A stretch of DNA of 64,000 nt from Lagopus muta (lineage: Eukaryota > Chordata > Aves > Galliformes > Phasianidae): NCBI RefSeq assembly GCF_023343835.1, contig NC_064437.1, forward strand, positions 22,109,001 through 22,173,000, given 5' to 3'. Made by a program: the position numbers and the translations under genes. Every line of letters starts with the position of its first letter. Position 1 is the first letter of the stretch. A model generated the notes under the pieces. That model ran no database searches. It had not been told where the DNA came from and saw only the letters and a list, made by a program, of their open reading frames with translations. Shown one piece after another: positions 50,553 to 63,430 of the stretch.

Positions 50553-53500
50553 TTGTTGGAGTACAAGTATTTTCCAAATGTTGTACTTCTTGAAAGTGCT
50601 GACAAAATGAAGTGCTGCAGGGTCAGTATGCCTGTCAGCAAACAACAATATTACTCACTGGCACAACCTAATCATTCTGCTATTCACATCTTCATGCTGT
50701 AAACCTAGTGATCTCAAGTGATGGTTTCAGATACTGTTCATGCCAAAAAGTAGCAAGTAATGTATCTTAATTAATATCATTATAATTTAAAACATCTGAT
50801 TAAATTGAAGTTTAACATAAATAGAGAAAATAGGTCAAGAGCAAAACAGGAAGGCACTAATGCAGTTTCTCACCCAAAAAGCACAACACTTAAGAAACCC
50901 TATGTTCATTCACAAATAAGAGATCCAAACTTAAACTACAATACATTAGGAGTCAAGACAAGCAGAACATTGAATATGCAGGGATACTAACTTGTAAAAT
51001 GCACATTATGGGTCAGTTCATTCCTGTGGAGGGAAGACAAAGGTTTTACTCTTCTATTTAAAAAATACATTTCTGTAAAATTCATCTCACTTTTTGATAA
51101 ATTGGAGATCCAATTTAGAAAGGGAATCGATTTGTAATGAAATCAGTTCCTGTCATTGTGCCATTTTGTGAAAAATCATAAATAGCTACTTGTACTTCAA
51201 AAAGATGTCAGTGGGTTCAATTATGTTATTTGCTCAACAAAAGCCCTGAAAAAAAGCACCAGGTCTCCCGAGTAGCATGAACCAATTGAAAGAACAGTAA
51301 GAGGCAGCTCAGCATGTACTCAGCATGTTTATGTGCTATAGCCCATTACTGACCAAATATTATTAGTGCCACTGGAAGCTTGCTTTAGCTTTAGGGCAAG
51401 CCTATCACAAGTGCATAACAAGCATTACAAATCAGCTTTCAGCTCTTCTTGCTTCTTCTTTACACTTTAAGTACTGAGGTTTGTCTGCTAGCTCCTGCAG
51501 ACAAGATGTTTTTTTGCAGAACTGTAGGTACACACATATCAGGAGACAGACTGAAATCATTTACCATCCATACCCACCAAGGTTTCTATCAGAAGCCTTC
51601 TATCTCTGAAACTAGCTCACTTTTTTTGTTTTTCTTTTTCTTCCTTCTCCAGTAGCAGAATTGAGAGTATTTCCAAAGCCTTAATATATCAGCAGATCAA
51701 TCCAATTAAAATCAGAGCGGTCCAATTTTCTAGAATTACATTATAACATTTTACATTCTTTGGTACTATAAAGGTTTCTTTAATATGTCTAAAATTTATA
51801 TCAGGCATTTAGATATTCGTATTTAAGTATTATAAAATTAGGCAATTGTAAGAGTAAAATGTTGGAATCAAACTGTTTGAGTATCACACAGCAATGAAAG
51901 TTTAAAAAGCCAAACGTGTCATTAGTGCCTGCAGACAGGTTTAGAGAAGTTCATAACCTTTATTTTAATTGGAAATGCAGAAATAAACACATCAGTCAAA
52001 AGTGGTCATGAGAAGGCTCTATCCTTAGAATGATATCTCTTAAAACTTACATTTCCTACATCACGTTATCATTTTACTGCATCCTGTGAAAATTCAAACA
52101 TGAAAAAAATGCAGATACAGATACAAAACCCTTGTTAAAGAGAAAGGTATTAATGATCTTAAGGGAATTCTAACACTAAGTTGATTTCAGGTAGATTTAA
52201 AGTGTAATACAAGAAACATTTCTGAAAGCAATAGAGATCAGGTAAATATGCAAGAAAAGTTTTATTTTCTGATTATAAAGGTCCATTTAAAAATAATTGG
52301 TATATGAACATACAAAATAATCTGAAGTACATCCTGAAAAGCAATTTCATTTTGAGCAGTTATGCTTAAAGAACCACTCCCTTTTTTTTTTTTTTTTTTT
52401 AATTGATCAGCTCATGTAAATTGTGTAATGGACATATTGTTCTGAAGGGTCATTGAATATGTTTGGTTGACCTGTCAAGGCATTTTTATTTTTCACTTAC
52501 CTATCTTGACAAAAGAATTCTCCCCCAAACATTACTATCAGACAATTTCTACAACAAAAAGTTTCATGTTTAAATATTTACAGATTACTTAAACATTATT
52601 GGGCTTTCAGTACAAAATTCCATTCCTCTTACAAGCTGTAAGCTTTGATAAATTCTACTACTTCTTATGCTATGTACATTGTAGTTAATATAAATTCTCC
52701 CATTGATAAGCATACGACACGACATGGCATAAAATTATAGGATGAAAAATTTCTTTTTATATATACTTTCCCTCAAATTTGAGATTGATGTTCTTTTCCA
52801 GAGACATAAAAATATTTCAAATTCAGCATCTTAAAACAGTGTGAGAGACTATAATCTTATTTCAAATTCTATTTCTTATTTTATTAATACTTACTCTCTT
52901 GCAGTAACAGAGAAACAAACAGACTGTGAGAAGTCGGAGAAGTTGGACTGCATGCATCTGTTTGTCAGAGCAGGAGGTTGAGACATACGTACATCAAGGA
53001 CTGATTTTTTCACCTAAATCAGACATCAGCAGCACCATTATGAAAAAGGATGTAAGCTCAGCAGAGAATACACACTGATCTAACAGGATATTGTAGAAAT
53101 GCAAGAGATGCAAGGCCTCAAGGGATCTGACCTTAGGTGTTTTCACTAAAAAACCAAATATATTAATCTCAGTCAAATTTGAGCCTAAGTCTTTTTAAAG
53201 GTAGGTAACAATTTCACTTGCTGAAAGTATTGTTGATAAATGTATGAAGAGTCACAAAAATAACACCTGCTGGTCTTACTGTCTTATAAAATCACAAATC
53301 AGGACACAACCTCAAACTAATTACCTATTTTAAAAGACATTTACACCAAATGAAATAGTTTAGAGGATATCTGAAATTATTCAGAGTCTGAAGAAGTAAT
53401 GAAAATGAAGCTTGTAGTGAAAGTTGAAAGAGGTAACTGTAGCATACTGCAGTTCTCAATCTCATGTGCAAATAGCATCTGAAAGCAGGAAGTGGAGTAG

Positions 53501-53657
53501 GCACATGAAGTGACACGAACAGGCACATAAATTAAGCGAAAAACAAAGGGAGTGTAAAAAAGAAACAAATGTATTATTTGATAGTTAAGTAGGATCTGCT
53601 GCCTAATCAGCTATTAGGTATAACATCACTAGTTCTTTAGAAAACTAACGGGTAAGA

Positions 53658-53713
53658 TCATAAAGTCATAGAATCATAGAATCACAAGGTTGGAAACGAT
53701 TTACAAGATCATC
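53658..53713 (-). mobile_element. CR1 LINE (outer copy), 3' tail piece, minus strand
   Basis: AAGTCATAGAATCATAGAATCACAAGGTTGG is the complement of a CR1 3' tail. It runs through the expected terminal words to GATCATC at 53713, where a second CR1 interrupts it. The remainder of the same copy resumes at 54092 with ATCATCTAGTCCAACCATC. Confidence 0.93.
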
Positions 53714-54091
53714 CATTTCCCTTGAAGGCTGCGGGGTGACCTCATTGCAGCCTATCAATACCTGAAGGGAACCTACACCCAGGAGGGGAGTAAACTCTTC
53801 AAAAGGGCTGACAACAGCAGGACTAGGGGAAATGGATCCAAGTTGAAGGAGGGAAGATTTAGGTTGGATGTTAGAGGGAAGTTCTTTACTAGGAGAGTGG
53901 TTAGGCCCTGGAATGGGCTGCCCAGGGAGGTTGTGGATGCCCTGTCCTTGGACCATGTTCAAGGCCAGGTTGGACGGGGTCCTGGACAACCTGATCTAAA
54001 TGTGTATGTTTGGTGGCCCTGCTAGGCAGAGGGATTGGAACTACATGATCCTTGGGGTCCCTTCCAACCCAAGTGATTCTGTGATTCTGTT
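53714..54091 (+). mobile_element. CR1 LINE (inner copy), inserted in an opposite-strand CR1
   Basis: This plus-strand CR1, 5'-truncated in ORF2, starts TTGAAGGCTGCGGGGTGACC. It runs through the ORF2 C-terminus, TGATCCTTGGGGTCCCTTCC and the tail TGATTCTGTGATTCTGTT. The hexamer ATCATC borders it on both sides (53708-53713 and 54092-54097). The element is the best preserved CR1 in the window by eye. It must be younger than the copy it splits. Confidence 0.93.
53843..54025 (+). pseudogene. CR1 ORF2 C-terminal fragment
   Basis: The open frame of 60 codons carries the ORF2 tail words [37 protein letters not shown] and [13 protein letters not shown], then ends in the natural 3' region. Coding upstream of the ATG (AAGCTGCGGGGTGACCTCA, decoding [16 protein letters not shown]) is in a related frame, so the ATG is internal. 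The fragment has neither reverse transcriptase nor endonuclease domain. Confidence 0.85.
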
Positions 54092-54140
54092 ATCATCTAG
54101 TCCAACCATCTCCTCATCACCATTGCTACCACTAAGTCAC
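54092..54140 (-). mobile_element. CR1 LINE (outer copy), remaining piece, minus strand
   Basis: ATCATCTAGTCCAACCATC, then CATCACCATTGCTACCACTAA, continues the minus-strand CR1 begun at 53658 and is collinear with the copy at 9201. Similarity fades near 54140, which I take as its truncated 5' end. With the first piece, the outer copy is only about 100 bp long. Confidence 0.85.
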
Positions 54141-57100
54141 TTCAAATCCATTCCGTGCAGCTAGAAACTAAACGGAAAAAACAAGCTAGCTAGAAAAAGC
54201 ATTCCAAAGTAGATGGCATTTTAAGGAACAGACTAAGCACAGCTAACAGGAAGTCAAACAAAAGGATTCACTGCAGCACTTCTATCTAGTTATTCCAAAG
54301 CAATATGTGTGTATTCCTATATATACTTCCTCAGAATAATACAAACTGTACATCAAAAATACTTGCTGAAAATCTCACTAAAGCCATCGATCTTTCATGG
54401 AATCAGACTTTTTTGAATATGCTTCCTAGAACCCTGCAATATAGAGGGGAGTAACGTATCCAGAAAATGCTAACATGGACACAAGGGTTTTGTGTAACAT
54501 TAGCTGGGATAGAGCTAATAAATCACCATGCAGCAAATACAGAACATCACACCTTCTGAAAATTAACAGTCTTTTTCCTACTAGACGAAACTTTGTGAAC
54601 AGTGAAGAAATCATAAACATTTCCACCTCTGCAGCCTTACTGATAAAATGAAACAAATATTTGGAAGGTGCAATAGAGTAGCTAAGAATGAAAAAATTCT
54701 GTTGTAAGCTATATTCCAAAGTGTTTCTCCTCCCACATATTTATCTGCTAAACAAAAAGGAATTACATATGGAAGCATTAAACAAAAAATACAACATAAG
54801 TGAACTACAAGTTCTATTCATTAAAGTAATTTTAAAGCAATTACCTTTTAGCTTTGGTTTCCTTTTGTGCTATCGGTCACTTCATAATGAGAATTTCATA
54901 TTCTCAGCTAGCTGTGCTGTAATGGCTTCAAGCACCCAATTTGCACAGGCAGCAACCTCTCCAGAAACCAGTTCTTCTGTAATTTTTACAGCAAAAATCC
55001 CACATTCACAGATAGAATTATTTTTCATTCATGTAATAACTGATTATTTGCAGTATGCAAAACTAACCATATTTTTAAAAGCACTGCCACATAATAGTGT
55101 CATGAAAGCAACACTTGGTAACAGTTTGGCATTTCTGTTTGCCAATGCAGTACCCAGTTTAGGTCACTGGATTTCTGTAGTTGCAGAATTCCTCTGCTAT
55201 ACCATAACTTAGAATATTAGGGCATGAATATGTATTTTCCTTCATATAAAAGAATTTCCTTCTAAAAGAATTTATAAAAATTATAGGGAAAGTATCACCA
55301 TAAATAAGAGATCACATTTCTCCCTAGAAAAGGCATATAAAATGTTTGAATCTTCCCTGCGTGTAATTGTAGCTATTCTGGTTAACTTTAGACAGAAGTC
55401 TTTATTATATACTTCTGTCAAATGTTACTTTAGGAACTAGTTGTTCACCATGGACTAGGATCCTGTTCATCAAATACTTCTGAAAATCATGTCAATCTAA
55501 CTTCTGTTTTGGATGTTTTTCCTCTCCCCCAGGAATAAATCAGAGATGGAGACAGGGAAGGGGGTAGAAATAAGAAAACATGGAAGTAACATGGAAGTAC
55601 ATTCTCATGGTTCTTCATCAGTCTCCCCACTCTTCCAGAGTTGGATATTTGTAACAGAGATAAGGTCTGAACAGGGGTACTGATATACATTGGTAGTTTA
55701 AACACTAAATGCTATGGTTTCCCCAGAATGGCAGCAGTGACAGTAATACTACCTCAAGTCATTATTTGTTCTTTATTGTACAACCAACGTTATTGATTCC
55801 ACGATTAACTATGTGGCAGAATAGGAATTCTGTCTCCACTGCAGACTGCTTCACATTCGGCTTCTTCAGTAAACGATCGTCTTATTGAAATACTGATGAC
55901 TACAGTAGCCAATCAGATCTCCTGAGAAAAGCCTTTTGGCCTATGAAAATAACTGATCTTTCTAAGTGTTTGGAGAAAAACAGACTATAGATTAAAACAT
56001 TTTTAAAACAAAAGTAAAGGGTAGTCTCCTTATTCATTTGCAATATATCTCTTCTTGCCACCCATCAGGAAAGCACTGGTATTGACAAGGATTATTTTTG
56101 TTTTTTGAAATAACCTTAAAGCAGAAGAAAAAGCAGAATTTTACGTAAATTGTTTTAGAAAGTCTTAGTTCATATACCAAGTACTATTCAAAATCTGTTA
56201 AAACAATCTGTAAAATTATATCAAATAAGTGTTTCCATGTAGTACAGACAGAAAAAGTCTTACAGACCTTCTGCAGTGGAGACATAATTCCCATTAACTT
56301 GCATAGCATGAGCTGATTAAAAAGTCAGAACCACGCACCTAACAGTACAAAGCTAAGGCTTCCACCATTAAAATTAACCAAGAAAAGGATATCTCTTCAA
56401 ATCTTTCTAGTAAGGCCAGATTCCGACTTCTTTACAAAGAGCAATATATTAATTTCTGAACGAATAATGCTAATCTCAATGGGAATATCACTTCAGGCGT
56501 TCTCCATTTAAATAAAATCACAGAGAAACCATGAAGCATTTCCCCAGAAACCTGATCTCAGCCAAATCCACTGTACATAGCCTGTACCACAGACTAGATA
56601 TCAAATACTGCATGAAGGATCCATAGAAGAAAAATTATCTCCTAGGAGCGTCATTATTATGGTAGTTAATATAAACACTAATTCAAGAGTATTAGAACCC
56701 GGAAGGCAACATTTTACAATTTCTCTTATGTTTAGATGAGAATTAAAATAATTAGAACAACATAGCTTTCTTTTGAAGGAGAAAGATGCTTGTATGTCAG
56801 TAAACAGAAACATGTACTACATGATGAGCGTTCCTTAAAACTCAGAGGAAGAAAATAGCTCCTCAGAGCCATGGAGCAGTCCACTACAAGTGAAAACACT
56901 GGGAAATAAAACAGAACACTGAGATGGTTTAGAGTTGGGGCTACACAGATCTTAAGACTCCGATATTTCATAAATGCTTTTTCTTTTGGTAAGTAATAAC
57001 GTGTCAAGATTTTATCTGTATTATAGAACCTGTCACTGTTTTTCAAGTAGGAAAGTTTGATATGGTCCTCGTTTTTCTTCTGGGAAAAAAAAAGCATTTA

Positions 57101-60100
57101 TGTATGAAAAGTTGCTTTGCGCTTCGCCATCATATATGCTATTAAAATAGGCTGTAGAAATATATATATATATTTCTACATATTTCTACATATATATATA
57201 TATTTTTAAATTTATGTCTGCCAGTGAATCCTCTGGAGAAGACAATATCTCCAGTGGATAATCTAAACCAAGGACAAATATTAAGTAAACATGCAGTGTA
57301 CTTAACTGGTACAGTTCAAGTAGTAAACTTATATCACATCTTGTTGGATTTCAGTGATGACAAGCCTTAGCCACAAGGATGCTTAAAAATCCAAAATGAA
57401 TTTGATGGAATTTTACCTAAAGTAATGGAAAATTACATAGCTTGAGAACTGATCTGTATGATTGCTTTTTTTTTTTTTTTTTTTTTTCTTGTCGTGTACT
57501 ATGGAAATTGTAGGCTGAATCTGACCTGCACAAGATTAAGCTAATGTTTTGGAAATTAGAGTTTTGGAAGTGGAAATGAGAATTTATGTGCACAGCAGGA
57601 AGTTATATACAGTAGGACTATTTTGTAATTCACTTGCTGTTTCTAAGGGACACAGGTGTTTTAGATTTACCTGCCATTTTTTCCTAAAGTATAAATCTTT
57701 CAACTAGTACAATCAGTTCACAAAATGCAGATACAGATAATTTACCAGCTTCTTTCTCCTGCACAGATGAGTTGTGCTTTTTATACAAAAAATAACATTT
57801 GTCACTGTTTCCTAGAAATAAGTTTTACTTGGGAGTCTTGGTGGACAAATAGATGACAGGTCAGACTGGATATAGGCGTTATTGCTCTGCTGAAGACTTT
57901 CCAAGGCAAGTCACTTCAGGATGGGCAATAAAACAGAACTTAACTCTCACCAAATAATCAGGAAAATAAGCAGCAATGCCTATATACTTTTGCAAAGAAA
58001 CCCTTAACTTTCAAAATACACAGTAAAATTGTATCATTCGCAAATAACAAGTATTTAGACTAAAACAAGAAATTTAGATAGAAGTTTTTAAAAAAAATAA
58101 TAAAAAATAAGCACATAAGATGAAGAAGTTGTAAGCCAATGACTTACAGTGCTTTGGAAGCTTTCCAATCATTTCAGTGCACTATTGAACCAAATTTCTC
58201 TTCTCTCACTGAAGATAAATATTGCCAGGAAAACTGCCCTGTATCCAGTCACCTACTTGTGAAATGACAGGCTTCTGCTCTCTGCAAAGCTCTTCAACTT
58301 ACTACTTCAATCTTTCATCCTTCTTATCAGTTAAAGAATTAATTGTGAATTCTTCTATCGTAAGTCAATTATTCACCATTGACTATGTATGGAAGCTATC
58401 AGAAGGAAATTTAATGAAATTGTTATAAATTTAAAGATAATGTCAGTATCTGCAGTCAAATTTTCAAAAGATCTCACAGTTCATTTAAACAGCAAACTGA
58501 AGGTTTATTATGACAAGAATTCAATAGTTATCATCATCATACTCACGGACAGAGTCCTAAATTGAGCCCAACGGTTTTTTCCCCTCTTCTACTGCACCAG
58601 TGGAAAAAACTAAAAGCTTACATCGTGTACCATCTTGTAAGAATTGAAACATACACTTTGATACTAAATCAAGACCAAAAAGCCTGTTTTTGAAAATTAG
58701 GCCACACATTTTCTTACATTTACTGAATCTAAGCTAACTTTAAGTAATGCAATCCAAGAGACAAGGGTGAGATCTTCTGTAACCCAGTAGTAGGTAGCAT
58801 TTTCTGTACACTGTATTTCAAAGGACAAGCCAGATAACTGCTTCAAAGTGGTGGAAAAAGACTGGTGTCTTAGGAGATGAAGAAACACTGTCAAATGCAA
58901 GAGAAGAGCTTAAGCTCCCCATTTTCCCAAAGTATCCATGTGCAACACAACTGTGATCTGTCAACTAAAACTACATTGCAGAAGATGCTGAGCAGTCTTG
59001 GAAGACAACATGCTAAGGATTGCCCATAACAGTGTTGCTAGATCATTTCAGGCTATTTTCATAGCTGATGATCAACTTCAGCAGCTAGTGAATCACTAAA
59101 AGCTTCTTACACATCTGCATTCAGCTTTTGCTACGTGAAAAATGAATTCAGTTACTTGGAGCAGCTGACATTAAATTGCACAGAATATTTACAAATAAAT
59201 TCAAAATATTATAACCTATAATTGTTAAGCAATATCTACAATTTTCTCTGTCTGACGTGATAGCACTAACATCTGAATATTCATAAAAGACTGGCACTAT
59301 CACTGCACTGACTCTGAGTTTGAAAGCAATATTTTTGACCTGTCATATCTAATTTTGTCAGAAACTATCTAAAGAGAAATTTTTCAGAGGACCTTTAATA
59401 AGCATGTTGCCTCTAATAGACTTACCCACCACTTTGATATGTTACATAAAGTAAGTGGATTCTAGAAACAGAGGTCAGAATTTCAATGGAAAGTGTCTAG
59501 AGCTTCACAGCTGCACTTTAAAATGTGAGATTCTATATAGCTACAATAACTTTAGTGGACTAAATCCGTTTGCATTGGAACAGCTAAAAAAAAAAAAAAA
59601 AGAGTTTTTAAAATGTATACATGACACTACACCCAAGCCAGATGCAGGTGGAACACATCTGTTTCTCATTATCTAACTATAGAACTGAATTAGCTTGCAA
59701 AGCATGATGCCCATTTACAACACATTACTTGGCTCAATGCACATGAAATGCTCTCAGTCTACTACTAATTTGACCCATCAAAACAGAAAGCAGTACACAT
59801 TCTCTCCAGAGTAACTCATGTTGTGATGTCTACCCCTATTACAGTAAGATGCACCTAGATTCCAGAAAACTTGTTTCACACTTGAATCTTCTGTCCTATT
59901 CTAGCAAAATCTGCAGTCACTACTGTATTACTTTGCGTTGCACATTGCAAATATGAAAAAAGTTGTTGATTTCAAACAAAAAAACCTCTCTCACATTTCA
60001 TGTTGTCTTCTTTGGCTTTAACTAGACTTGCAGAAAGAGAGCAACTAAGTTTTCCTCCTATGCCCAATTTCAATACAAATGAAAAAACATGGCATTGAAT

Positions 60101-60315
60101 TAAGAGAATAAAACATGAAAAAAAGCAGCAAAGCTCCCTTGCAATTTTTTCATAAGCAGAGATAAAGCGGCACAAATTATTCTGTTCGTGATAACCTAAT
60201 TTACAAGAACGGGGCTCCTCATGATTACCTACTGATTTGAAGAAGTAATTACACAAAATATTCTGTTACAACAATATAGTAGTCTTTAGATATTGCGGAT
60301 GATAATTGTGATGTA
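54141..60315. other. Unique non-coding DNA
   Basis: No gene or transposon is recognised. The longest open frame in the window (174 codons, 54688-55212, plus) lies here but looks like chance (see rejected items). Simple sequence includes a TA-rich palindromic cluster with TATTTCTACA repeats at about 57160-57206, a T-run at 57467-57487 and an A-run at 59586-59601. Confidence 0.55.
57160..57206. repeat. TA-rich cluster with TATTTCTACA tandem units
   Basis: A (TA)n tract, two tandem TATTTCTACA units and a second (TA)n tract; the TA tracts are mutually complementary. Local slippage product. Confidence 0.85.
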
Positions 60316-60659
60316 GTACTGTAGATGAGGAGACGTAAGGCTAGTCTGCTTAAACAAGGCAAAAGAAATAACGGAATGCCTACAGTCAGAATCAAGATGC
60401 TGCCTTTTGTTTTCTTTATCTCTTGTGCAGAGCCTTCTCGTTCATACTTGCTTTCCACGGCAATCTTTCAGACAAAAGAAGGGTTGGGAAGAAATAAACA
60501 CCCCCCCAAGGACTAACAATGAACCAACAGTGGACCATCACGAGGCTAGAAGGCTAGATGACATTGAGAATTGCAGAATAAGGCTGTGTCTGGTGGGCAA
60601 TCAAGGGGGGGTGGATAGGATAATGAATTTGGGAATGTAACAAATATGCAGTACATGTG

Positions 60660-60669
60660 AAAATATAAC
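60660..60669 (+). promoter_or_regulatory. TATA-like box of the solo LTR
   Basis: AAATATAACC lies about 75 bp upstream of the LTR's AATAAA. This is the expected position for a U3 TATA element. Activity is inferred only from placement. Confidence 0.35.
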
Positions 60670-60740
60670 CTATTTACAAACGACCGACTGGACCGACGAG
60701 CATTCTTGGAGAGTTACCTTGATGCTACCCCAGTGCTGCC

Positions 60741-60746
60741 AATAAA
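60741..60746 (+). terminator. Polyadenylation signal of the solo LTR
   Basis: AATAAA sits 17 bases before the CA end of the LTR, inside the presumed R region. If transcription reads through, this could polyadenylate chimeric transcripts. Confidence 0.5.
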
Positions 60747-61563
60747 GAATACCTGGCTTCACAGTACTAAAAAACAAACAAACAAGAAAACCCAACAAAA
60801 CAGTAAAGTTTCTACTCACCAATTTCTTGAAATCACTATGCATGCTTTTGACTCGATTACTTCCAGGAAATTTGTTTTGCTACTCAGCGTATCCAGTTGA
60901 GAGAGAAGTCACGTGACCATAGCACAGTTTAAGATCTGGGGGAGCAAAAAAAGAAAGATTGCAGCTGGATTTCCAGAGGAATACAATGAAATGAGTTGGA
61001 TCTTCCTCTATAAAACCATTAATAAAACTAGGCAAAAATCAAATGAAAAAATAATTGAGGTCTAGAACAGGTTTCATTTCCATAGAGAATAAAACTAGCA
61101 ATGAGAATAATCAATGCAACACAGTCCAACACAAAGGAAAAAGAGAAAGGTATATGGAAAATAAACCTAAGCTGATTTGGGGGAAAAGAAAATGGAAAAA
61201 GAATCAAATGTAAACACTTTCAATGCCTTTACAGATGAGGTGCACAGATTTTCACACTTCCTCTCCTCTGCCAGTGCTACAGATACTATCTGAGCTAAGA
61301 GGTAGCCACTTGGAACAGTAATAAATGCAGAACCCCTAATCAGTCAGAGCTCTGATTGCCCCATATTCTCCTGGGGATTAACACAGAGAAAACCAAAGGA
61401 TGCTTCCAATAGAGAACATTTAGAAATACTAAATGTAGAGAAATAAAAAAAATCTTAGGTATATCTGCTGGCTTTATGTTTGCAAAGCAGTACCTTCCAA
61501 AATTTTGGCACCTTCAACGCAGTTCCTAAAAGAAGCGACCCCCACCTGCACATACACACACAC

Positions 61564-61755
61564 CTGGAGACTTAGGCACAGTTCTGCTGCCGCTTTCCAA
61601 GGAGATTCTCCTTGTTATTTCTGCCTTCAGTAGATTGCCAATTGCCTCCTTCTCTCATAACCAGGCACCTCCGACTTTCCTGAGCTTGGTCAGGAGCTTC
61701 CGTTGGAGGCACAAATGGTACTTCTTCCCTAGTGAAACACTGGGGCATGCCAAAA
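61564..61755 (-). other. Candidate exon (unrecognised), minus strand
   Basis: On the minus strand, TTTCTATTGCTCTGTCCTTGCAG is a strong branch/pyrimidine/acceptor arrangement ending at 61756. The frame downstream is open for about 61 codons to a stop at 61572. Its composition is unlike that of nearby chance frames: hydrophilic, with PPTEAPDQAQESRRC and NKENLLGKRQQ, and few of the F/L/S-rich words typical of AT-rich noise. A donor-like CCAG|GTGTGTG follows the stop at 61563, so the block could be a last coding exon followed by a UTR intron, or a non-coding exon. No AATAAA is obvious in the 300 bases after it. I recognise no family. The acceptor would be used in phase 2. Confidence 0.25.
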
Positions 61756-63406
61756 CTGCAAGGACAGAGCAATAGAAATTGCTTTTGTCTGACCACTCTT
61801 ACTTATGGACAAATGTAGTCTGTCATGAAGCATCTCTAACCCTGGTTACTAGAGAACATATTGGGTTACAGATGGAGAGTGTTGCCTAACACTTGTGCTG
61901 GCTAGGGTGTCTCTTCCAGGGAATTAATCCTGCAGATCAAATTAAAACAGCTTTTCAGCCCAAGTACTATCACAGTTATGGAGTACGCTGCAACAAAATC
62001 TCATCTAGCTTGCAGCAACATAGCATGACTCCCCAGGGCCTGGCTTCCTAATCTGTAACCTGGTCTTTCAGCTTGCCCCTGTCACTCACAGATCTCACCC
62101 GCTATGCATCCTGTCACAGCACAGGGAAACGTTTCATCAGTGTTGCTGTGCCATGCTGATGGCAGCTTCACAACCAGAGACAAGGCAGCAGTGAGCCCCA
62201 CCATCCCTGTCTCTTAGCCGCTGAGGGAGGCAAAGCCAGGATGGCCAGGACCAGGGACCTAAGTGGGTCCCAATGTGCTTGAGCAGGCCCTGGTGTCTAA
62301 CTTTATTTTCTATTTCCCTTCCTTTCCTGCAAAAATACTGCATATTTTGCTTAAACTTTCAGCTTTATATTTTTGTCGAGCTGCCTCCTGCTTGACTCTA
62401 AGCAACAGCAAGTAAATAAATAAAAATCTAGTGATGCTTCGCCTACTTTTTTTTTCCCTCTCCCCTTCCTGCCTCAAGCACTTAAAACAAATCTCTGAGG
62501 GAGCCATCAAGAGAGGTTTGCATCTGCAGTCATCTTACCATTTTGTAAATTGCACAATAAACTCTACACGCCGATGTCTGAGCCCACAAAGGGTTACCTG
62601 AGCAATTCGGAGCAAATGATTTCTCATCCTCTCTGTGAAGACAATAGCCAGAATATACACTGAATGTCATCACTTGACTGCATCCCGTGCTTTGAAAGTA
62701 CAAGTGTTTCAAGCCAAGGCCTTCTATTCTACAGGTATCCTGAAACACCCATTTTACCTTCCACTTTTTCTTTGCGCAAGACACAAGAAACATGGATATA
62801 AGCAACACTGCTGCTACTGAAGGAAAAAAAAAACATAAGATTTATAATATAATCAGAATATTCATATTTAGGAAGACGCTCTTTCACAGGGGAAAATTGA
62901 AGCAGCACAGCAATGCTTGAATTCACTAGAAACAACAAATCCAAGAAAAACAAGCTACCACCTGAAATTCCCTCTGAGCCTACTAAAATTACTGAAGATT
63001 TGCAAGCAAGCTAAAATTGAGATATACTTCAGCAAAATAGAGATTTGTACATGCAAACAGGCAGATTGGATGTTTGTTTAACCATTACAAGGTTTTCCTC
63101 TTAATGGAATAAATACATCCCATAGTCACATATTAGCTTTAGAAAAGAAAAAAACTAGAAAAATTTAGAAATATATTAGAAAAATAGTGTTCATCTTTCT
63201 ACAACACTGTAAAAAAAAGTCAGATCCAAGAACAACATTCAGCGTAAAGATCTTGCTATATTTTACACAAATTGATCATAAAGCTATGTGATATAACAGT
63301 GCAAGCAATTTTCTCATTCCAATTATAAAAACTTTTCAATTGTGCTGAAATGTTATAATAACTTGAGCTAACGTCTACGCTTATACGCGGTGACATTCAA
63401 ATACGA

Positions 63407-63430
63407 AAATTTAATTTTGAAATTAAATTT
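63407..63430. repeat. Perfect 11-bp AT inverted repeat
   Basis: AAATTTAATTT (63407-63417) and its exact complement (63420-63430) are separated by TG. This is plausible by chance in such AT-rich DNA. Confidence 0.6.

Larger units (their letters stand above)
42088..53657. other. Unique non-coding DNA
   Basis: No gene or transposon is recognised in this 11.5-kb stretch. It holds an unusually long pyrimidine tract ending in CAG (42196-42240), an A-run (42379-42405), a C-run then T-run (46813-46850), a CA microsatellite (48719-48747), a pyrimidine tract ending in CAG (51620-51651), a T-run (52381-52400) and a perfect inverted repeat (50527-50552). Open frames of up to 110 codons (48887-49219, minus) resemble nothing I know. 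Confidence 0.55.
60320..60763 (+). mobile_element. Solo LTR of an endogenous retrovirus
   Basis: The 444-bp segment begins TGTAGATGAGG and ends GGCTTCACA. It is flanked by GTAC at 60316-60319 and again at 60764-60767, so TG...CA ends and an exact 4-bp target duplication are both present. In the plus orientation the inner layout fits an LTR: an AT-rich promoter-like AAATATAACC near 60660-60669, a CpG-bearing stretch just after it (CGACCGACTGGACCGACGAG), and a polyadenylation signal AATAAA at 60741-60746, near the 3' end. A C-run and a G-run lie in the U3 part. No retroviral coding region is present. A 4-bp duplication suits class I (gamma-like) elements, but the family name is not known to me. 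The CpG content suggests a fairly young insertion. Confidence 0.75.

Noticed and set aside
54688..55212. Longest open frame in the window (174 codons, plus strand).
   Set aside because: Its composition (F, L, S, I, N and K rich) is what AT-rich noise gives. No domain, signal or splice context is recognisable. One frame of this length in 64 kb of six-frame AT-rich sequence is not surprising.
60325..60640. Short frames inside the LTR, considered as retroviral env pieces.
   Set aside because: The TG...CA ends and exact GTAC flanks place all of this within one LTR, so no internal coding region is expected. The frames match no retroviral protein pattern.
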